A stretch of 64,000 nt of DNA from the NCBI GenBank assembly GCA_032622095.1, contig CP136064.1, forward strand, positions 6,627,512-6,691,511. Reading direction: 5' to 3'. Positions 44,591-57,216 of this stretch are shown one piece after another. The first letter of the stretch is position 1. Each line of letters opens with the position of its first letter. Made by a program: the position numbers and the translations under genes. The notes under the pieces were generated by a model that did not search any database, was not told the origin of the DNA, and worked only from the letters and a program-made list of their open reading frames with translations. The DNA comes from Siphonodentalium dalli. Lineage: Eukaryota; Mollusca; Scaphopoda; Gadilida; Siphonodentaliidae.

Positions 44591-45618
44591 ATACCCTTTT
44601 GTCGGGAATCTGAACGCCAAAATAGGAGAAGGAAATGTGAATGGTAGTCGCGTTAACTATGAAGAACTGGTTGACAATTCATAACGCATATGATTCACAG
44701 ACGATCAATACACTTTTGTAAATGCAAATGGTATACCTGTCTTGGAACATTTATTACTCAGGATACATGGTGTGACTATTTATCATCCCAGGGAAGAACA
44801 TAACGGTTTGCACTTATTGTTCATCTGTAACACTATTAGCTGACGTGAATATGTTTAATCTAGGCCTCACCTTCCTTTACAATAGCATACAGAAATTTAT
44901 CGTGGGAAAACATGCTCATTATATATATATCCTAGATATATCCATTGTGAGCTATTTTTCCAACAATCCAAACTGGTCAAATCGGTTCTAGGTATGGTGT
45001 CCAATTGACTGCACGTGCATGCGTTGTAAAGCAATGTTGGGGCTGATCTAGATATATATGCAAGCGATATCACGTCCGATAGTGCATCAATAGGTGGGTG
45101 TGTTGTGTGTAATATTTACATGTATTGTGGACAGGGTTAATTATGTAATGGTGGAGCACTTTGTATAGAGGGAGGCATACGAAACAATAAGTACACATCC
45201 AAAGCAACATAGCATACCTATATTTGTCGACACTGATCGACTGGTTACATTCATAGTATAACCAAGGTATGCGAGTAGATGTGTGATATACTATATAGTA
45301 AAGTATAGATAGCTTGGATAGTATGATACCGCAGTCCAGATATGGATACATGATACGCCAGCGGACTAAGAGATATACCTTCTCAGAGCGGTGAAAACGA
45401 CACTTCTCCATCTTAACCAACCATTTTTACTTATACGTAAAGTTATCTACACCAACGGATCTCGATCTCTTCTTGAATTGTTCCCGATATCACGGCCAAA
45501 CCTTATTTCCACTAGACGCTTCGGGACAATCACAGATGGGTCTAACTTCTACTACGAACGCACGTCGAGCAGTATATATTCTAGATAAAGTACTCCCCGG
45601 CTTATGTCTGTTACCTAT
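44591..45618. other. Gene-free region
   Basis: A 116-codon minus-strand ORF (45070-45420) has no recognisable domain. Nothing else is supported. Confidence 0.3.
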
Positions 45619-46837
45619 TGGCTGCGGACACACGTATCACAGTAGCGATGACATAGTAGGTGTGACAATTTATTATGGTGCAGTTTGGTGACAATTGGTC
45701 CGTCATAATTATGTGCCATAGCTTGCCATGTTGCGCGCTGAGTTCCCGCACAATGAGTCGACTCGACCAATTAACCCATTGCGTTTCACCATGCAAGGTT
45801 GATCTCTACTCGTTACGTTTTGCTACGTATTCTCTACGATATATAAGGATTAACTGTCATGTGGACTGTTTTTATGGAGATGTAACGGTGAGGTAAGTGG
45901 ACATAACTTGTGTAAAACCCGAAGGGTTTTACATACAAGTTATGACCACTTACCTCACCGTTACATCTCCATAAAAATAGTCCACATGATAGTTAATCCT
46001 TATATTTATATACATTTAGCGAAGAAGCTACTTTTGTAAATATATTTAAATCGAAAAGTGTATCGTGACAAAATCAGCCCAAAATACCCAATAGCACCCT
46101 TGGCAAAGGTTAATAGGAACAATTTCTCTTCATATTGAAACCCGATGATGTATTAAGTCAATCATGCGCGAGTCCAAATGCGCCCAACACATTACGCGTT
46201 CGTCTTTCCAAACCTAATGACGTATCGATGGTGTTATTAGCTTGGTGTTATTGAGGCATTGCGCATTCACCGAGAAATAACTGCAACTAGCCACGTGGGC
46301 GCCGACCAATCAGAATGGTGGATTTAGTGATGACAACACTTAGTATGTAAATATATATAATTGCACGATCGATCGTCCAGAATTGTGTTTGACCGTGGCA
46401 ATTCCTCATTGACTCACATATCATGCATGCAGTACGTTTTGTTGATATCATCTCAAGTCATGTTTATCCACTTATATTAATTTCATACGTATATTAAGAC
46501 AGTTCCGCAACTGGGGTTTTTATTTTGAGACGTTTAGTTCTCCGCATAATTCCGCTAATGTTATCATGTGGGCCATGAAGCTATGTCGAAACGGTTGGAG
46601 GAAATGCAGCTGCGAGAAAGTATCTGGAATAAACAAAGCGAACTATACAAGGACAAAAAACACAAGAAAATGCTGATTACAACGTATATTGGGGGACACA
46701 TTGTGCGAATATGCAGCGGGTGACATCGCTATAGCTATGGCATATTAATTATGACAACCGATTGTCACCAAACCCCACCATATATAATTGTCACACCTAC
46801 TATGCCATCGCTACTGTGATACGTGTGTCCGCAGCCA
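45619..46837. repeat. Foldback element with outer and inner inverted repeats
   Basis: Outer arms 45619-45726 and about 46734-46837 pair (ggctgcggacacacgtatca, gtagcgatg, tggtgacaa). Inner arms 45845-45916 and 45926-46005 pair almost perfectly (ataaggattaactgtcatgt, ggagatgtaacggtgaggta, aacttgtgtaaaaccc) around gaa. The two pairs are not concentric, as the inner centre lies 300 bases left of the outer centre, so the inner palindrome may be a separate insertion. Confidence 0.8.
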
Positions 46838-48492
46838 TTGTGTATTGGTAATCATGGAAAATATAATTTATTACACGTCTCACCTTGTCGTCAAAGAACA
46901 TGCCTGAGAGTGCTATACATCGTAAAACTCTTTTCATTTCATGTTGTTTCCCATATACATGTATGTTAAACTTGAAGAGCCTTTGTCTAACGTCTGCTGG
47001 AAACAGCTGTTAAATTTATCAACCCTGCATTTTAGACGAATATTCGTATTTCCTGAATTTCGGTCATCGGAATGCATTTTAATAGTGTGAAATTGCATAT
47101 ACATGTATCCGTACATGGCTTAAACTTATGAATGAAGTGAATGAGCTGCTTCAAAGGGACTCAGTCAATTCGAATTTCGAAGTTTGTTCATGTGAAATAA
47201 CATAACAGTCTGTAAAAACTGAGACTTTGTTCTTATTTTCGTTATTAATAACTCTTCAATAATTAAATTTCACTTGTCAAGTCTATTGTTGCAATGGCAT
47301 TACCGATGAATGTGCACATAGTCCAATACGACACCTATGTTTAATAGAAACCTGACCGTAATTAATTATCTAGCAATGAAAAATATTCTGAAAACATTGT
47401 TCAGACTAAAATATTTGAACAGTAGAGTGTATACGATTGTTGACAAATCGCTGTAAGAGCTCTGTTTACATAAACATACACGAAATTTCGTTATTGGAGA
47501 ACTATAAAACATTGTCGTACAAAACGACGTATTTTATCGCACCGGGTTATAGATGCGTAACCTTAAACCAAAAATTTGGTACAAACATAATCATGTTTGA
47601 TCACGAGATCTTTCACTCGTATCTATCACTACACCATGCCGCATGATAGTTCAGATAAGTAAGCTATACACTGATATTGCGGAGTACTTAGACGAAAATA
47701 AAACATAATTATAAAGTACAAGTATTTTTGGCAGTATTGCTATTTAGTTAGCGAACGGGGATAATTTGAAGAGCAGAATAATGGGAACTATATCTTTGGC
47801 CGGGGATGCGCGCAGTTATACTGCGTTAAACATTCTTTCCAATAATGTATTTGCTGAGGACAGTCGCTTGTGTTGGCAACCATCCCTCCCTCCCTCCCTG
47901 TTTTTGTTTTGTTTTGGGACATACGCGTTCGATTGGCGTCTCCCCCTTTTGGCTTACATCTGTATAGGCGGTTATTGTGCCTCAAAAAATTGTCACCCAC
48001 TTGTTTGTATTGGTTACTACTACATTTATTGTATCGGCTTCCTGTAAATAATTATGATTTTCTGAACAGGTAGCTATAAACGCATTCCAGTTGTTGTCTT
48101 TCACTGTAACCATGTGGGATAAATAATGAATATACAAATATAAGAATGTTTTTTATTTATTTCTCCATGTTCTTCTTAGTTGTGATGTTTTACAGATATT
48201 TTATATTTTACACATAAATACCAACTGAGTGCCTTGTGCCTTAAACAATGACACCACTGAATGTATGAAACTTTGAATTAATTATCAAGTACGTTTACGG
48301 TAGATGTGCACTGTAACTACGATACAAGCCATTAGCGGTATTAAATAACTGACATGGCTGTGACCACATCATATACATGTATTAAACCGCTGTTCATTTC
48401 ATTATCATGAATGTCCAATAATTATATAATATACCCAGTACTTACATGTATATCATTATTACAACAAAGTACTAGACTTAAACCATCGACGT
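46838..48492. other. Gene-free region
   Basis: Several ORFs of 60-93 codons (for example 47766-48047) show no domain, splice context or conserved motif. No RNA gene recognised. Confidence 0.35.
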
Positions 48493-48500
48493 ATATTATA

Positions 48501-48642
48501 AGTTACGGGACGCTTAGTGGTCGGATATGCTGTCATGGGTGGCGAAGTGAGATCAATATTAGGCGAGGCCGTAGGCCGAGCCTAATATTGATCTAGCTGA
48601 GCCTCACATGGCACCATATCCGACCACTAAGCGTCCCGTAAC
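48501..48642. repeat. Near-perfect inverted repeat
   Basis: agttacgggacgcttagtgg..tcggatatg pairs with catatccgaccactaagcgt..cccgtaacg. An inner agatcaatattaggc / gcctaatattgatct pair closes on gaggccgtaggccga. Confidence 0.9.
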
Positions 48643-48674
48643 GTATTTATTATGTCAGTGGACAAACTACAGCA

Positions 48675-49183
48675 AATAATAAGCATAATGAGATCCCGCC
48701 CCCCCCCCCCCCCATCCCGCCACCATAGTATCTTATGCGCCACAGGCCCGAATAGAGGCTACTGCCCACATAAATAATAAGCATAATGAGATCCCACCCC
48801 CATCCCGCCACCATAGTATCTTATGCGCCACAGGTGCCCGTATAGAGGCTACTGCCCACATAAATAATAAGCATAATGAGATCCCACCCAACCACCCCCC
48901 ATCCCGCCACCCATAGTATCTTATGCGCCGCAGGTGCCCGTATAGAGGCTACTGCCCACATAAATAATAAGCATACTGAGATCCCACCCCCCCCATCCCG
49001 CCACCATAGTATCTTATGCGCCACAGGCTAGAGGCTACTGCCCACATAAATACTAAGTATGAGTTCCCACCCACCACCCCATCCCGCCACCCATAGTATC
49101 TTATGCGCCACAGGCGCCCGTATAGAGGCTACTGCCCACATAAATAATAAGCATAATGAGATCCCACCAACCCCCCCCCCCCT
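48675..49183 (+). repeat. ~93 bp satellite, about 5.5 units
   Basis: The unit contains aataataagcataatgagat, cccacc-rich run, atcccgccaccatagtatct, tatgcgccacagg and gtatagaggctactgcccac. C-run length varies between units (up to 14). The minus-strand ORF here is a repeat artefact. Confidence 0.9.
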
Positions 49184-50656
49184 TTAATTAATCGTCGCTG
49201 TATTAATTTGGTAAGATAAATGTGTCGGCTATGGCCATTCACTTATGTTACGTCACAGTGACGTGCCATGGGCATTGAACATCAACGCATTGAGTCAATG
49301 GATAATTACCAGAAGTAGGACAACTTGTTGAGTTTGATAGTTAATTCATGAGTCTTTAGAATTCCTCAAACATAAATTATATCGCATGCAGTTCTTTGTA
49401 CATGGTACTATGTTTTTAAATTCGCAGAAAATGATTTTCGACAGATATTCCCTTTTAGTCCAGTGCATTTATGGTTTTACCCAGAACTAATTGCAACAGA
49501 TTTGCTGGAATTGGTACATATAACCTCCATAAACAACATACTTAAAATCAGCAAAAATCGGAAAAAGGGAAATTAGTGAATTTCGTGCAAAACAATTGTG
49601 AAAATTTGGTCCAATCGTCAATTTATGGATTTTCATGAATGTATATAAAATATTCAAATTCAAAGTCCTACAAATATCATGCCTATTCTGTCGACCACAT
49701 TTTCCTGAATCCAGGGGCCTGTTTCATGAAGCAAGGTCATAATATTATCTTAAGATGGACTTAATCTAAGATCTAAGGTGGATCTTATGATGTAACTTTT
49801 CCGTTTCAAGAACGCGTTTCACAAAACAAGATTAAGTCCTACTTAAGTAGTATTTTAAGTTAGCGCGCTTTTAGACTGGCTCTCGACAATTTATTACAGC
49901 TATGTTGGTTCTGTGTATGTTATATACCCAGGTACAGTATCTGGTGACAGATACTAGGGCGTGTCTAAGAATAATTATGATATTGTAATCCAAGGGCGAT
50001 AATGAGTATAATGACTGGTGCATACTTAACTGCACGAGCGCGCTTTTTAACATCTCGGGCGCTTCGCGCCCCTCTACTACCTCCCTCTTTTTAACTGTAT
50101 TGTCGCGTCAGACTCGTTCCACACATAGCTGAATGCTTCCAGTGACTATTTTGAACAAACGTAACGAGCTCAAATATATTATTTCAGTTATTAAAGGGAC
50201 TTATACATCGTAACTCAGAATGTGAACCTTCACCCATATAACATGAAATTAAGGCGACGAGAGACATATGTTCGCCCCTTTCAATGCAGATATTAGGTTA
50301 TAATACATTATACGTCTTTGAAGCATCTGTAATACCAGGAAACCGAATATGTCGCCACGACGGCATACACATACAATATACCACGCTGGAAGCACTGAAC
50401 TAAACGCTCTTTATTGATTGCCAACATTCATGGAATACTAACACGAACCGCTCTTTATTTATATTGCTATAATGTGAACAGGACTTGACATCGTGCTCCA
50501 AATAGACTTATTTCCAATCTGAGACATACTTCGAAAGTACGTTATGTTGAACGACATTTTGCATATATGTTTTAATAAAAACCAAAGCAACGACTTCTAA
50601 TAAAGAGCGTTTATAATTAACAAAACGTGAACAGACGGCCGGTTCAGAGGCGGCCT

Positions 50657-50733
50657 CTGGGGAAAATTACTAAAATACCAATATAGACTATACCACTGGT
50701 ATAGTCTATATTGATATTTTAGTAATTCCCCCA
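50657..50733. repeat. Near-perfect hairpin
   Basis: ggggaaaattactaaaatac, caatatagactatacca pairs with tatagtctatattgatat, tttagtaattcccc around ctgg. It lies inside the Harbinger-like element and is flanked by ggccggttca words on both sides. Confidence 0.85.
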
Positions 50734-50929
50734 GTGGTTTGTGGGCCGGTTCACAGTGATATGTTCTTTCGCGGATCCCGGTGTGCCCGCGCGGTCCGTC
50801 TACTATATATATACACATTTATCTTATCACATTTATACGCTATTTATCTTTTTATTTCATAGTTAATAAACATGTGATGCAGATGTAATAACTGTATAAG
50901 ATCTGAGATTCGCGTGGGTGGGTTATGAT

Positions 50930-51460
50930 AATATATACATATCTCATATATATTTTGAAGACCTCTGTCTGTTTGTCTGTTTGTCTGTCTGTCTGTCCTT
51001 AATACAAATCTACGATTCTCGACCGATCGGGACGAAACTTGGTACGTGTGTGTAGTTTGACCAGGCGGTGGTCGTTGTCGTATTGGCGAGCCCGTGCGAC
51101 GCCCGTGCAGCGCATGCGCAGACGAGATCTCGGAAACGGGTTGAGCTATCGACTTGAAATTTGGTATGTGAATGTATCTTGCCCCGAGTACGAATTTTAT
51201 CGGGTCGCCGAGCCCGTGCGACGCCAGCTTCGCGCATGCGCAGACGAGATCTCGGAAACGGGTGGAGCTATCGAATTGAAATTTGCTATGTGAATGTATC
51301 TTGCCCCGGATACGAATTTTATCTGGTCGCCGAGCCGAGCCCGTGTGACACCAGCTTCGCGCATGCGCAGACCAGATATCGGAAACGGGTGGAGCTATCG
51401 ACTTGGAAATTTGGTTTTTGAATAGCCCGGACAACGTCGGGCTCATCGGCTAGTCTTATA
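50930..51460 (-). repeat. Composite satellite unit, inverted copy
   Basis: Reading on the minus strand this is head (near 51460), about three 122 bp cores with gcgcatgcgc (near 51110, 51232, 51354), and tail with gacagacagacaaacagac and gaggtcttcaaaatatata. It is the same family as 14184-22354 in opposite orientation. Its ORFs are repeat artefacts. Confidence 0.9.
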
Positions 51461-51545
51461 TATATGTATATCTTTATGTAATTGTGTTAGTTTCCTGTGT
51501 TTGTCTGAAACTCTCCATGTATGGAGGAAAGAAATAAATATATAT
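51461..51545 (+). repeat. LINE 3'-tail-like fragment
   Basis: gtctgaaactctccatgtat.ggaggaaagaaataaata resembles the 3' end of the full LINE (gtgaaactcttccatgttttgga, then aataaa). CTCCAT/ATGGAG (51513-51526) form a stem. It is probably an extremely short 5'-truncated insertion. Confidence 0.5.
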
Positions 51546-54289
51546 ATAAATCATTCACTATTATCCTCGATGTGAAAATGTTCGGACTAATTGTCTCAAC
51601 ATGATTATTGTCTACAGTGCGATTGGGTGATTTGAATCGCAAATGATGTCCAACTCTATGGAAATATATTCTTTTTGTTACAGCAATTAGAAATGTATAT
51701 ATAGTCCGGTCTTAGCGGTTTACAGTTAGTAGCGGACACCCCGCCAATCTTGCAACCACTGGCCACGTCACTGCTATAGCTTACCAGTTGGTTATTAATT
51801 ACTACCATTTCTGAAACGCCCATCCGTGCTAGCAAGATGTTATTCAGTTAAATGTGTTTATAATAATATATACAGGAACGAGATTCCATCCACATTTCGG
51901 ACCAACTGCGGATCACAACGTAGGTCTTAACTTTAAGATTATCTTATGACACCCCACAGCAGTCGTAAAGTTAAGACCAAAGTTAAGACCATCTTAAGTT
52001 AAGACCTTGTTCGTGAAACGCACTTATGATTGAAGTTTGAACTTATGACCATCTTAAGTCCCAACTATGTCATAAGTTGCCTTCATGAAACAGGCCCCAG
52101 AACTGGAAACAATTCCCAGATTCCTTAAGTATTTTTCGAGTTGTGTGCCTTCAAAACGCAAATTTACCTGATTTCGGAGCCTTAATTTCGCAGAATGAGC
52201 CAAATGCCGTATTATGTGGTTAATTATTTATAAAATAGAGCAAAATTAGTGACTTTTTCACTGTTTTAGTAATTTCCTCACTAGATAAAACACAAAATAT
52301 GATTAATATATGCATCTATGAATAAGGAGAATAATATATTGTTAAACAAAATGTGTGTTCCATTGTATGGACTTAGCCAAATTTGCCTTGACACAGAACA
52401 GAATGCCATATTTGAGGTCATGTAACTCAATAAATTAATATCCATATGCTCTGTTTTTCTCATAACATTTTGAGAATACTAAATTGAACAAATTGTGAAG
52501 GAATTTACAAATACATTGATGAAGAAAATAAAATTATGGTCCTATGAACTCTTAGTCTAGCCTCTTTTCAGAAAATGCTATTGTGGCGCGCTTTTGTCAA
52601 TTTTTAAAGGTTTTTAGGTATTTTCAGAAAAATTAACGAAAGTTTATTGTGTAAAATTAATTGATCTGTCCTCTTAAATCATTTTTTGTTGAGTAAATAG
52701 TATTTCAATGGTTATACCAATGAATGTCACTGGATTTCACTCATCGTTGTGGAAACTTACTCCAAATTGAACGGCAGAAAAATGGGGTAGGGAAAGCATA
52801 TCAACAAAAACTCCCAAATTATGCATCTTGAAGCATAACACTTTATATTGTCAGCTTCTGCTTACATTGTTCTTTCATACATATTGCCTTTGTTTATGTT
52901 TATTGACAGAGCTGTACTATATTTTTGTCAAAATTTGGCAGTGGAATGTCAAATTGGCATTTTGGGATTGTTTTTATACAACATAGCCATAAAACTCTAA
53001 ATCAACGTCCGCTAATGTATTAAGCAGTTTTATAATGTAACAGGAATGTAAACATACTGGAAGAAAACAACATTGTGTCTGAAATGGCTGTAATTTGGTG
53101 ATAGGATTGCATTTTGTGATTTTTCCTACCCCCATACCAACGTTAAAATTTGGAGTCAGTTTCCTGAAAAATTAATGAAATCAAGTGACATACTATGGCA
53201 TAACCAATGGAAGGCTAATTTTTTAACACTAAAGTGTTGTGGGAGGAAAGTTCAAATAATTTTACACATTAAAACACCCATTGTTTTTTGTGTTTATGGC
53301 CCAAAACCTTCTAGAATGGAAAAAAAATGCCTCAAACTGGAATCTTTGGAAACAAGCTAAGACTAATTATTTAAAGGGCCATAAGATGATTTTCTTAAAT
53401 AATGTTCTATTATTACCTTTACAATTTGTTCAATCCAACATACTTAAAATGTTATAAGAAAAGCATGGCATATGGGTATTAAATTATTGAGTTACATGAC
53501 CTCAAATATTGCATTACATCACACAAGTTCAGTATCACAGGCAAAATTGGCTAAGACCTTACAATGGAACACACATTTTGTTTGAGAATATAAACTTCTT
53601 CTTAATTATAGATGCACATATTAATCATGTTTTGTGTTTAAATTGTGAGGAAATTTGAAAAAAAACACTGAAAAAGCCCTTCAACTTGCTTTTAATAATT
53701 AACCATTAATAAGGCATTTTGGTTCATTCTTCGAAATTACGGCCCCGAAAATGGGCCGAAATCAGGTAAACTCGCATTTTCGAAGGCACACAACTCGAAA
53801 AATACTTATTGAATCTGGGAATGGTTTTCAGTACTGGGTTCAGGAAATTGAGTTCGACACAATACACATGCTATTTGTAGGATTTGTGAATTTGATTGTT
53901 TTTATATACATCCATGAAATTCCATAAATTGATGATTTGACCAAATTTCCCCAAATTTATTTCACGAAATTCACCAATTTCCCTTTTTCTGATTTTTGCA
54001 TATTTTTTAGTATGTTGTTTATGGAGGGTTTATGTACTTATTCCAGCAAACAAAATTCTGTTGCAATTAGTTCCGGGTTTGGCATTTTTTCTCATGAATG
54101 CACTGGACTATTTCTTGGCGCCAAAAATACACCAAAAAAAATCCCGAGGCGACAGAGTTTCTGAAAACAAGATGGTGGATAAGCACCTAGTATTTATTTC
54201 ATATGGGGTCACTGACCTAATATGGATTCTTTTACAGTCACTATTTATCGACGCTAATCGCAACAGCTGACATAATAATGTAGTATATG

Positions 54290-54570
54290 CCGATGCTTCA
54301 ACCCTTGCAGAAGATACTGGTAGTGCATCAGTTAATATCAACATTGTCCCCGGTCTTGTTCGACAATGACCGTGCATAGAGTCATGCTTGGTGAATATAT
54401 TTTAATGGTCAATCAAGACGCCCTGACGGACATAAATAATATAATAAACACAAGAACATAATACAATAGTATGATTGATTTGTTTATTATTGATGTGAAA
54501 TAAACAATGAATACAAGTGTTCCATTAAGTGTTCCGTTACAAGTTCCATTAAGCTTGTGTAGATTACAGT
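54290..54570 (-). repeat. Dispersed repeat, inverted relative of 29280-29480
   Basis: catgcttggtgaatat, atggtcaatcaagacgccct and aacaatgaatacaagtgttc are reverse complements of phrases in 29280-29410. Confidence 0.6.
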
Positions 54571-55783
54571 TAACAGGTTGGTGTCCCATTCCACATGTAT
54601 GCTTGTGTAGATTATAGTTAAAAAGTTGGTAATGAAGTTTAGCTATTTTGTCTGTGAAAACATTAGTCTAGTCGTTTAATTAATTGCTTTCATTGGGGCC
54701 ACATGTAAGCTTGTGTAATACTTTCGACTGTACGTATGTAAGTATTGTTAATCCTAGCTGAGAGGTCACTGTCCTGGCCTGATGGAACAACAACTCTGAG
54801 GTGAATCATATAGGTCATTGATTCTAGAGTTCACTGCTTTCGTCAAAACAGGTTATTAAGTGTCCACCTGTTTTGATGAGAGCGGCGCACATGTGTTCCA
54901 ATCAAATCACGACATCTGGGGTTCAGGGCGTTTCCTCTCAGCGCATATATACTAGACAGAGCCAAGCTCTCTCTCACTCTTGTGTCTGAACGCACACTTG
55001 GTACTAACGTGCAGCGTGAGAAGATGTTGTTGTATTATTCTCCGTGGCCACCTGATGGGGTGCACTTGTATATAATTGTACAATAAATGTCATCAACGTG
55101 TTTCCAAGAATTCCAACTTAATGGTTAGAACCTGTGGGACCAGTAGCCACAGATAGTGGTACACTTGCTTCTTACGTCACACTTAATGTAATAATGTGTA
55201 CTGGAGTATTGTAGTATAGAATGATAGAATGGAATGTCCTAGATAAGAATGTACAGGTTACAGTGAAGTAAGTCGATTGGTAGCGGCCTCCAAAGGATTT
55301 TGGACCAAGATGCAGGAGAGAACTAAAAACATTCTGGGCACCGGTTGGTTAATAGTAGTTTCGATATTTAAACAATTAAATACATGCAATCACTCCTCTT
55401 GAAATTTCAGACTCCAAACAAAACATTGGCACGTTGTAAAGCACGTGGTTCCTAGATTGAATTTTGTTTTGGTATGAGATAAAAAATGTCAATATTTTGT
55501 TCATTCAATTGTGACTCTAGATTATAAATCCCAAATTTAAAGGTATATTCCATGCTAGACTATATGATTTGTTTTTCATGCAGAAACTTTGCGCAGATGC
55601 CAATCCTGGTGATCATGTGCTCATTTATCACAATTCGTGGATAGTCAGGGCTGCAGGCCATTATATGTTAACAATGTAGCTTACAGTGTATGGCCCATGT
55701 GGGCTAATATAATGAAAGGGAGATAACTCTATTGTGTAATGATGGTCAAAGAACATGACTTATTGATCCTTTGGGGCTAACTG
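54571..55783. other. Gene-free region
   Basis: No supported gene. agcttgtgtagattayagtt occurs twice (near 54552 and 54603). Confidence 0.35.
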
Positions 55784-55918
55784 TAACAATAGGCGAGTTT
55801 AGTTTAAACAATATGGATATGTCTGTTAATTATGGAAAGCGCCGAAAGCGACAAAAAGTGCGGGCCGAAACGGGCTAATATAGCACATTTTGTCGCTTTC
55901 GGCGCGCGCCGAAAGCGC
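55784..55918. repeat. Element terminus followed by GC-rich palindrome
   Basis: 55784-55830 (ggcgagtttagtttaaacaa, tatggatatgtctgttaa) is the reverse complement of 26692-26738. It abuts gcgccgaaagcgacaaaaag..tgc pairing with gcac..ttttgtcgctttcggcgc (55839-55906), followed by a third gcgccgaaagcgcc. Confidence 0.75.
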
Positions 55919-57216
55919 CATTAGCAAGTGGCCCTAAGGGCGGATACACACATGCATGTAATCTCTGTAAATATCGTGTATTTGGCGTTTTACATGGATC
56001 ATACAGACCATGTAATATGTGTCTGCTGACAACCCAATCATTGCGGCTATGTTTGACCACAGTGAGTAAAGCTCTGAACGTGTAGAGAGTCGTTGACTGG
56101 ACGAAGTCGGCAGGCCGCTTAAAATAATTGTTCGCGCGATAACCCAAATGTTGGACGTTCTGTTTAAATCATTGTCAGTCTTCTCTTGATTGTATACCAG
56201 TGATGGTCCCAGGATTTCCACAATGCAGGGGCTATGATCCCCAACATGGGTGCTATATTATACCAGAAGCTACCGGACTGAACATTACATATTTCATCGA
56301 CCGGAAGGGGGCATGCAGCAACATGAGTCTTACCCCCTGGAGCCACGAAGCCACTCCTGATTTGTAAATATTGTCGTTGACAGTCATATCTGTCGTGCCT
56401 GTTTACTACGAGTGATTAATCTCATATGCAGCAATTGATGCTATTCATATAATTATGAACATATTAGTACAGCTTTAAATTTGAAGGTATACAGAAGGTG
56501 GTGTTGCTGCATGTGTGTCTTCATTCGGGAACAGGGTTGTCTAGCTACGAGTCCACAACTACGTCACATTTCCTCTCTTGTGTTATATACGCACAATTTA
56601 CAACTATGGAATATTTAAGTAAAACATTATGTTGTACATTCTTGCCCAGATAATCCCGGCCGATACATTCAACTAAATTCCTTAGTTATTCGAAACTTTC
56701 GAGAACCAACCCCCTCCCCCAATCATGGATTATAGTCCAAAATGTTATAATTCAAGCCTGTACAGGCTAAAATGGTGACAGTTAGGAACTTGTTCATCCT
56801 TTGGCCTGAGAAACATATACATTTGTACAAATTGTACTGCTCTGTAAATTCTGGGTTAAAATGGGGGTGACTCTTTTTTCTTTCAACGCTGTACCTGCAT
56901 TAATGTTTTTGGCGCTGTAATGGATATATGCAAGGAAATCCCGAATGAAAGTTATCACATGAGCTCGCCCTCAAATTATCCGAGCAATCTCAACAAACTG
57001 GTATTGTCTGTCTTAATTTTCCATTGCCTTAATTTTTCAAGGCATGAGAGCACCATCGGATTGTTAAAATTTGAGCTGAGGCCATGCATAGTCGAGAAAC
57101 AAATATCCTTATCCTGACTCGATTCGTCGTTGTCCGATTAGACTAAATCACTTAACAAGGAATTCACCATGTATGAGTTAGTTGATTGCCATGTGTATTA
57201 ATATAGCACTTCCAAA
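55919..57216. other. Gene-free region
   Basis: Overlapping minus-strand ORFs of 60-95 codons near 55875-56346 show no domain. Nothing else recognised. Confidence 0.35.

Larger units (their letters stand above)
49712..52100. mobile_element. PIF/Harbinger-like element nested in the foldback
   Basis: The element 49715-52097 starts GGGCCTGTTTCATGAAG and ends CTTCATGAAACAGGCCC, bounded by CAG at 49712-49714 and 52098-52100. The opposite foldback arm has a single CAG at the matching place, which supports a 3 bp duplication; CWG or TWA duplications are characteristic of PIF/Harbinger. Subterminal cttaag/atcttaag-rich segments occur on both sides. It contains a hairpin, an inverted satellite block and a LINE-like tail, but no transposase ORF. 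Confidence 0.75.
49459..54108. repeat. Giant foldback element (arms ~1 kb) with a nested insertion
   Basis: gtccagtgcatt (49459) pairs with aatgcactggac (ending 54108); inner segments gaactaattgcaacag, caaattcaaa/tttgaatttg-like words and cctgaatccag pair with the right arm near 53830-54080. The left arm resumes after 52100 (cccagattccttaagtattt, ttttcgagttgtgtgccttc) and pairs with 53020-53830 down to a centre near 52830-53020. Removing 49715-52097 plus one CAG leaves a 2.26 kb foldback. Arms are clearly diverged, with many mismatches and small indels. No transposase seen. Confidence 0.85.

Noticed and set aside
45391-45896. Three overlapping plus-strand ORFs
   Set aside because: They overlap the foldback arms, with mirrored ORFs on the other strand.
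47766-48047. 93-codon ORF with hydrophobic C-terminus
   Set aside because: Low-complexity SLPPSL segment from a tccctccctccc run and an overlapping ORF in another frame; no independent support.
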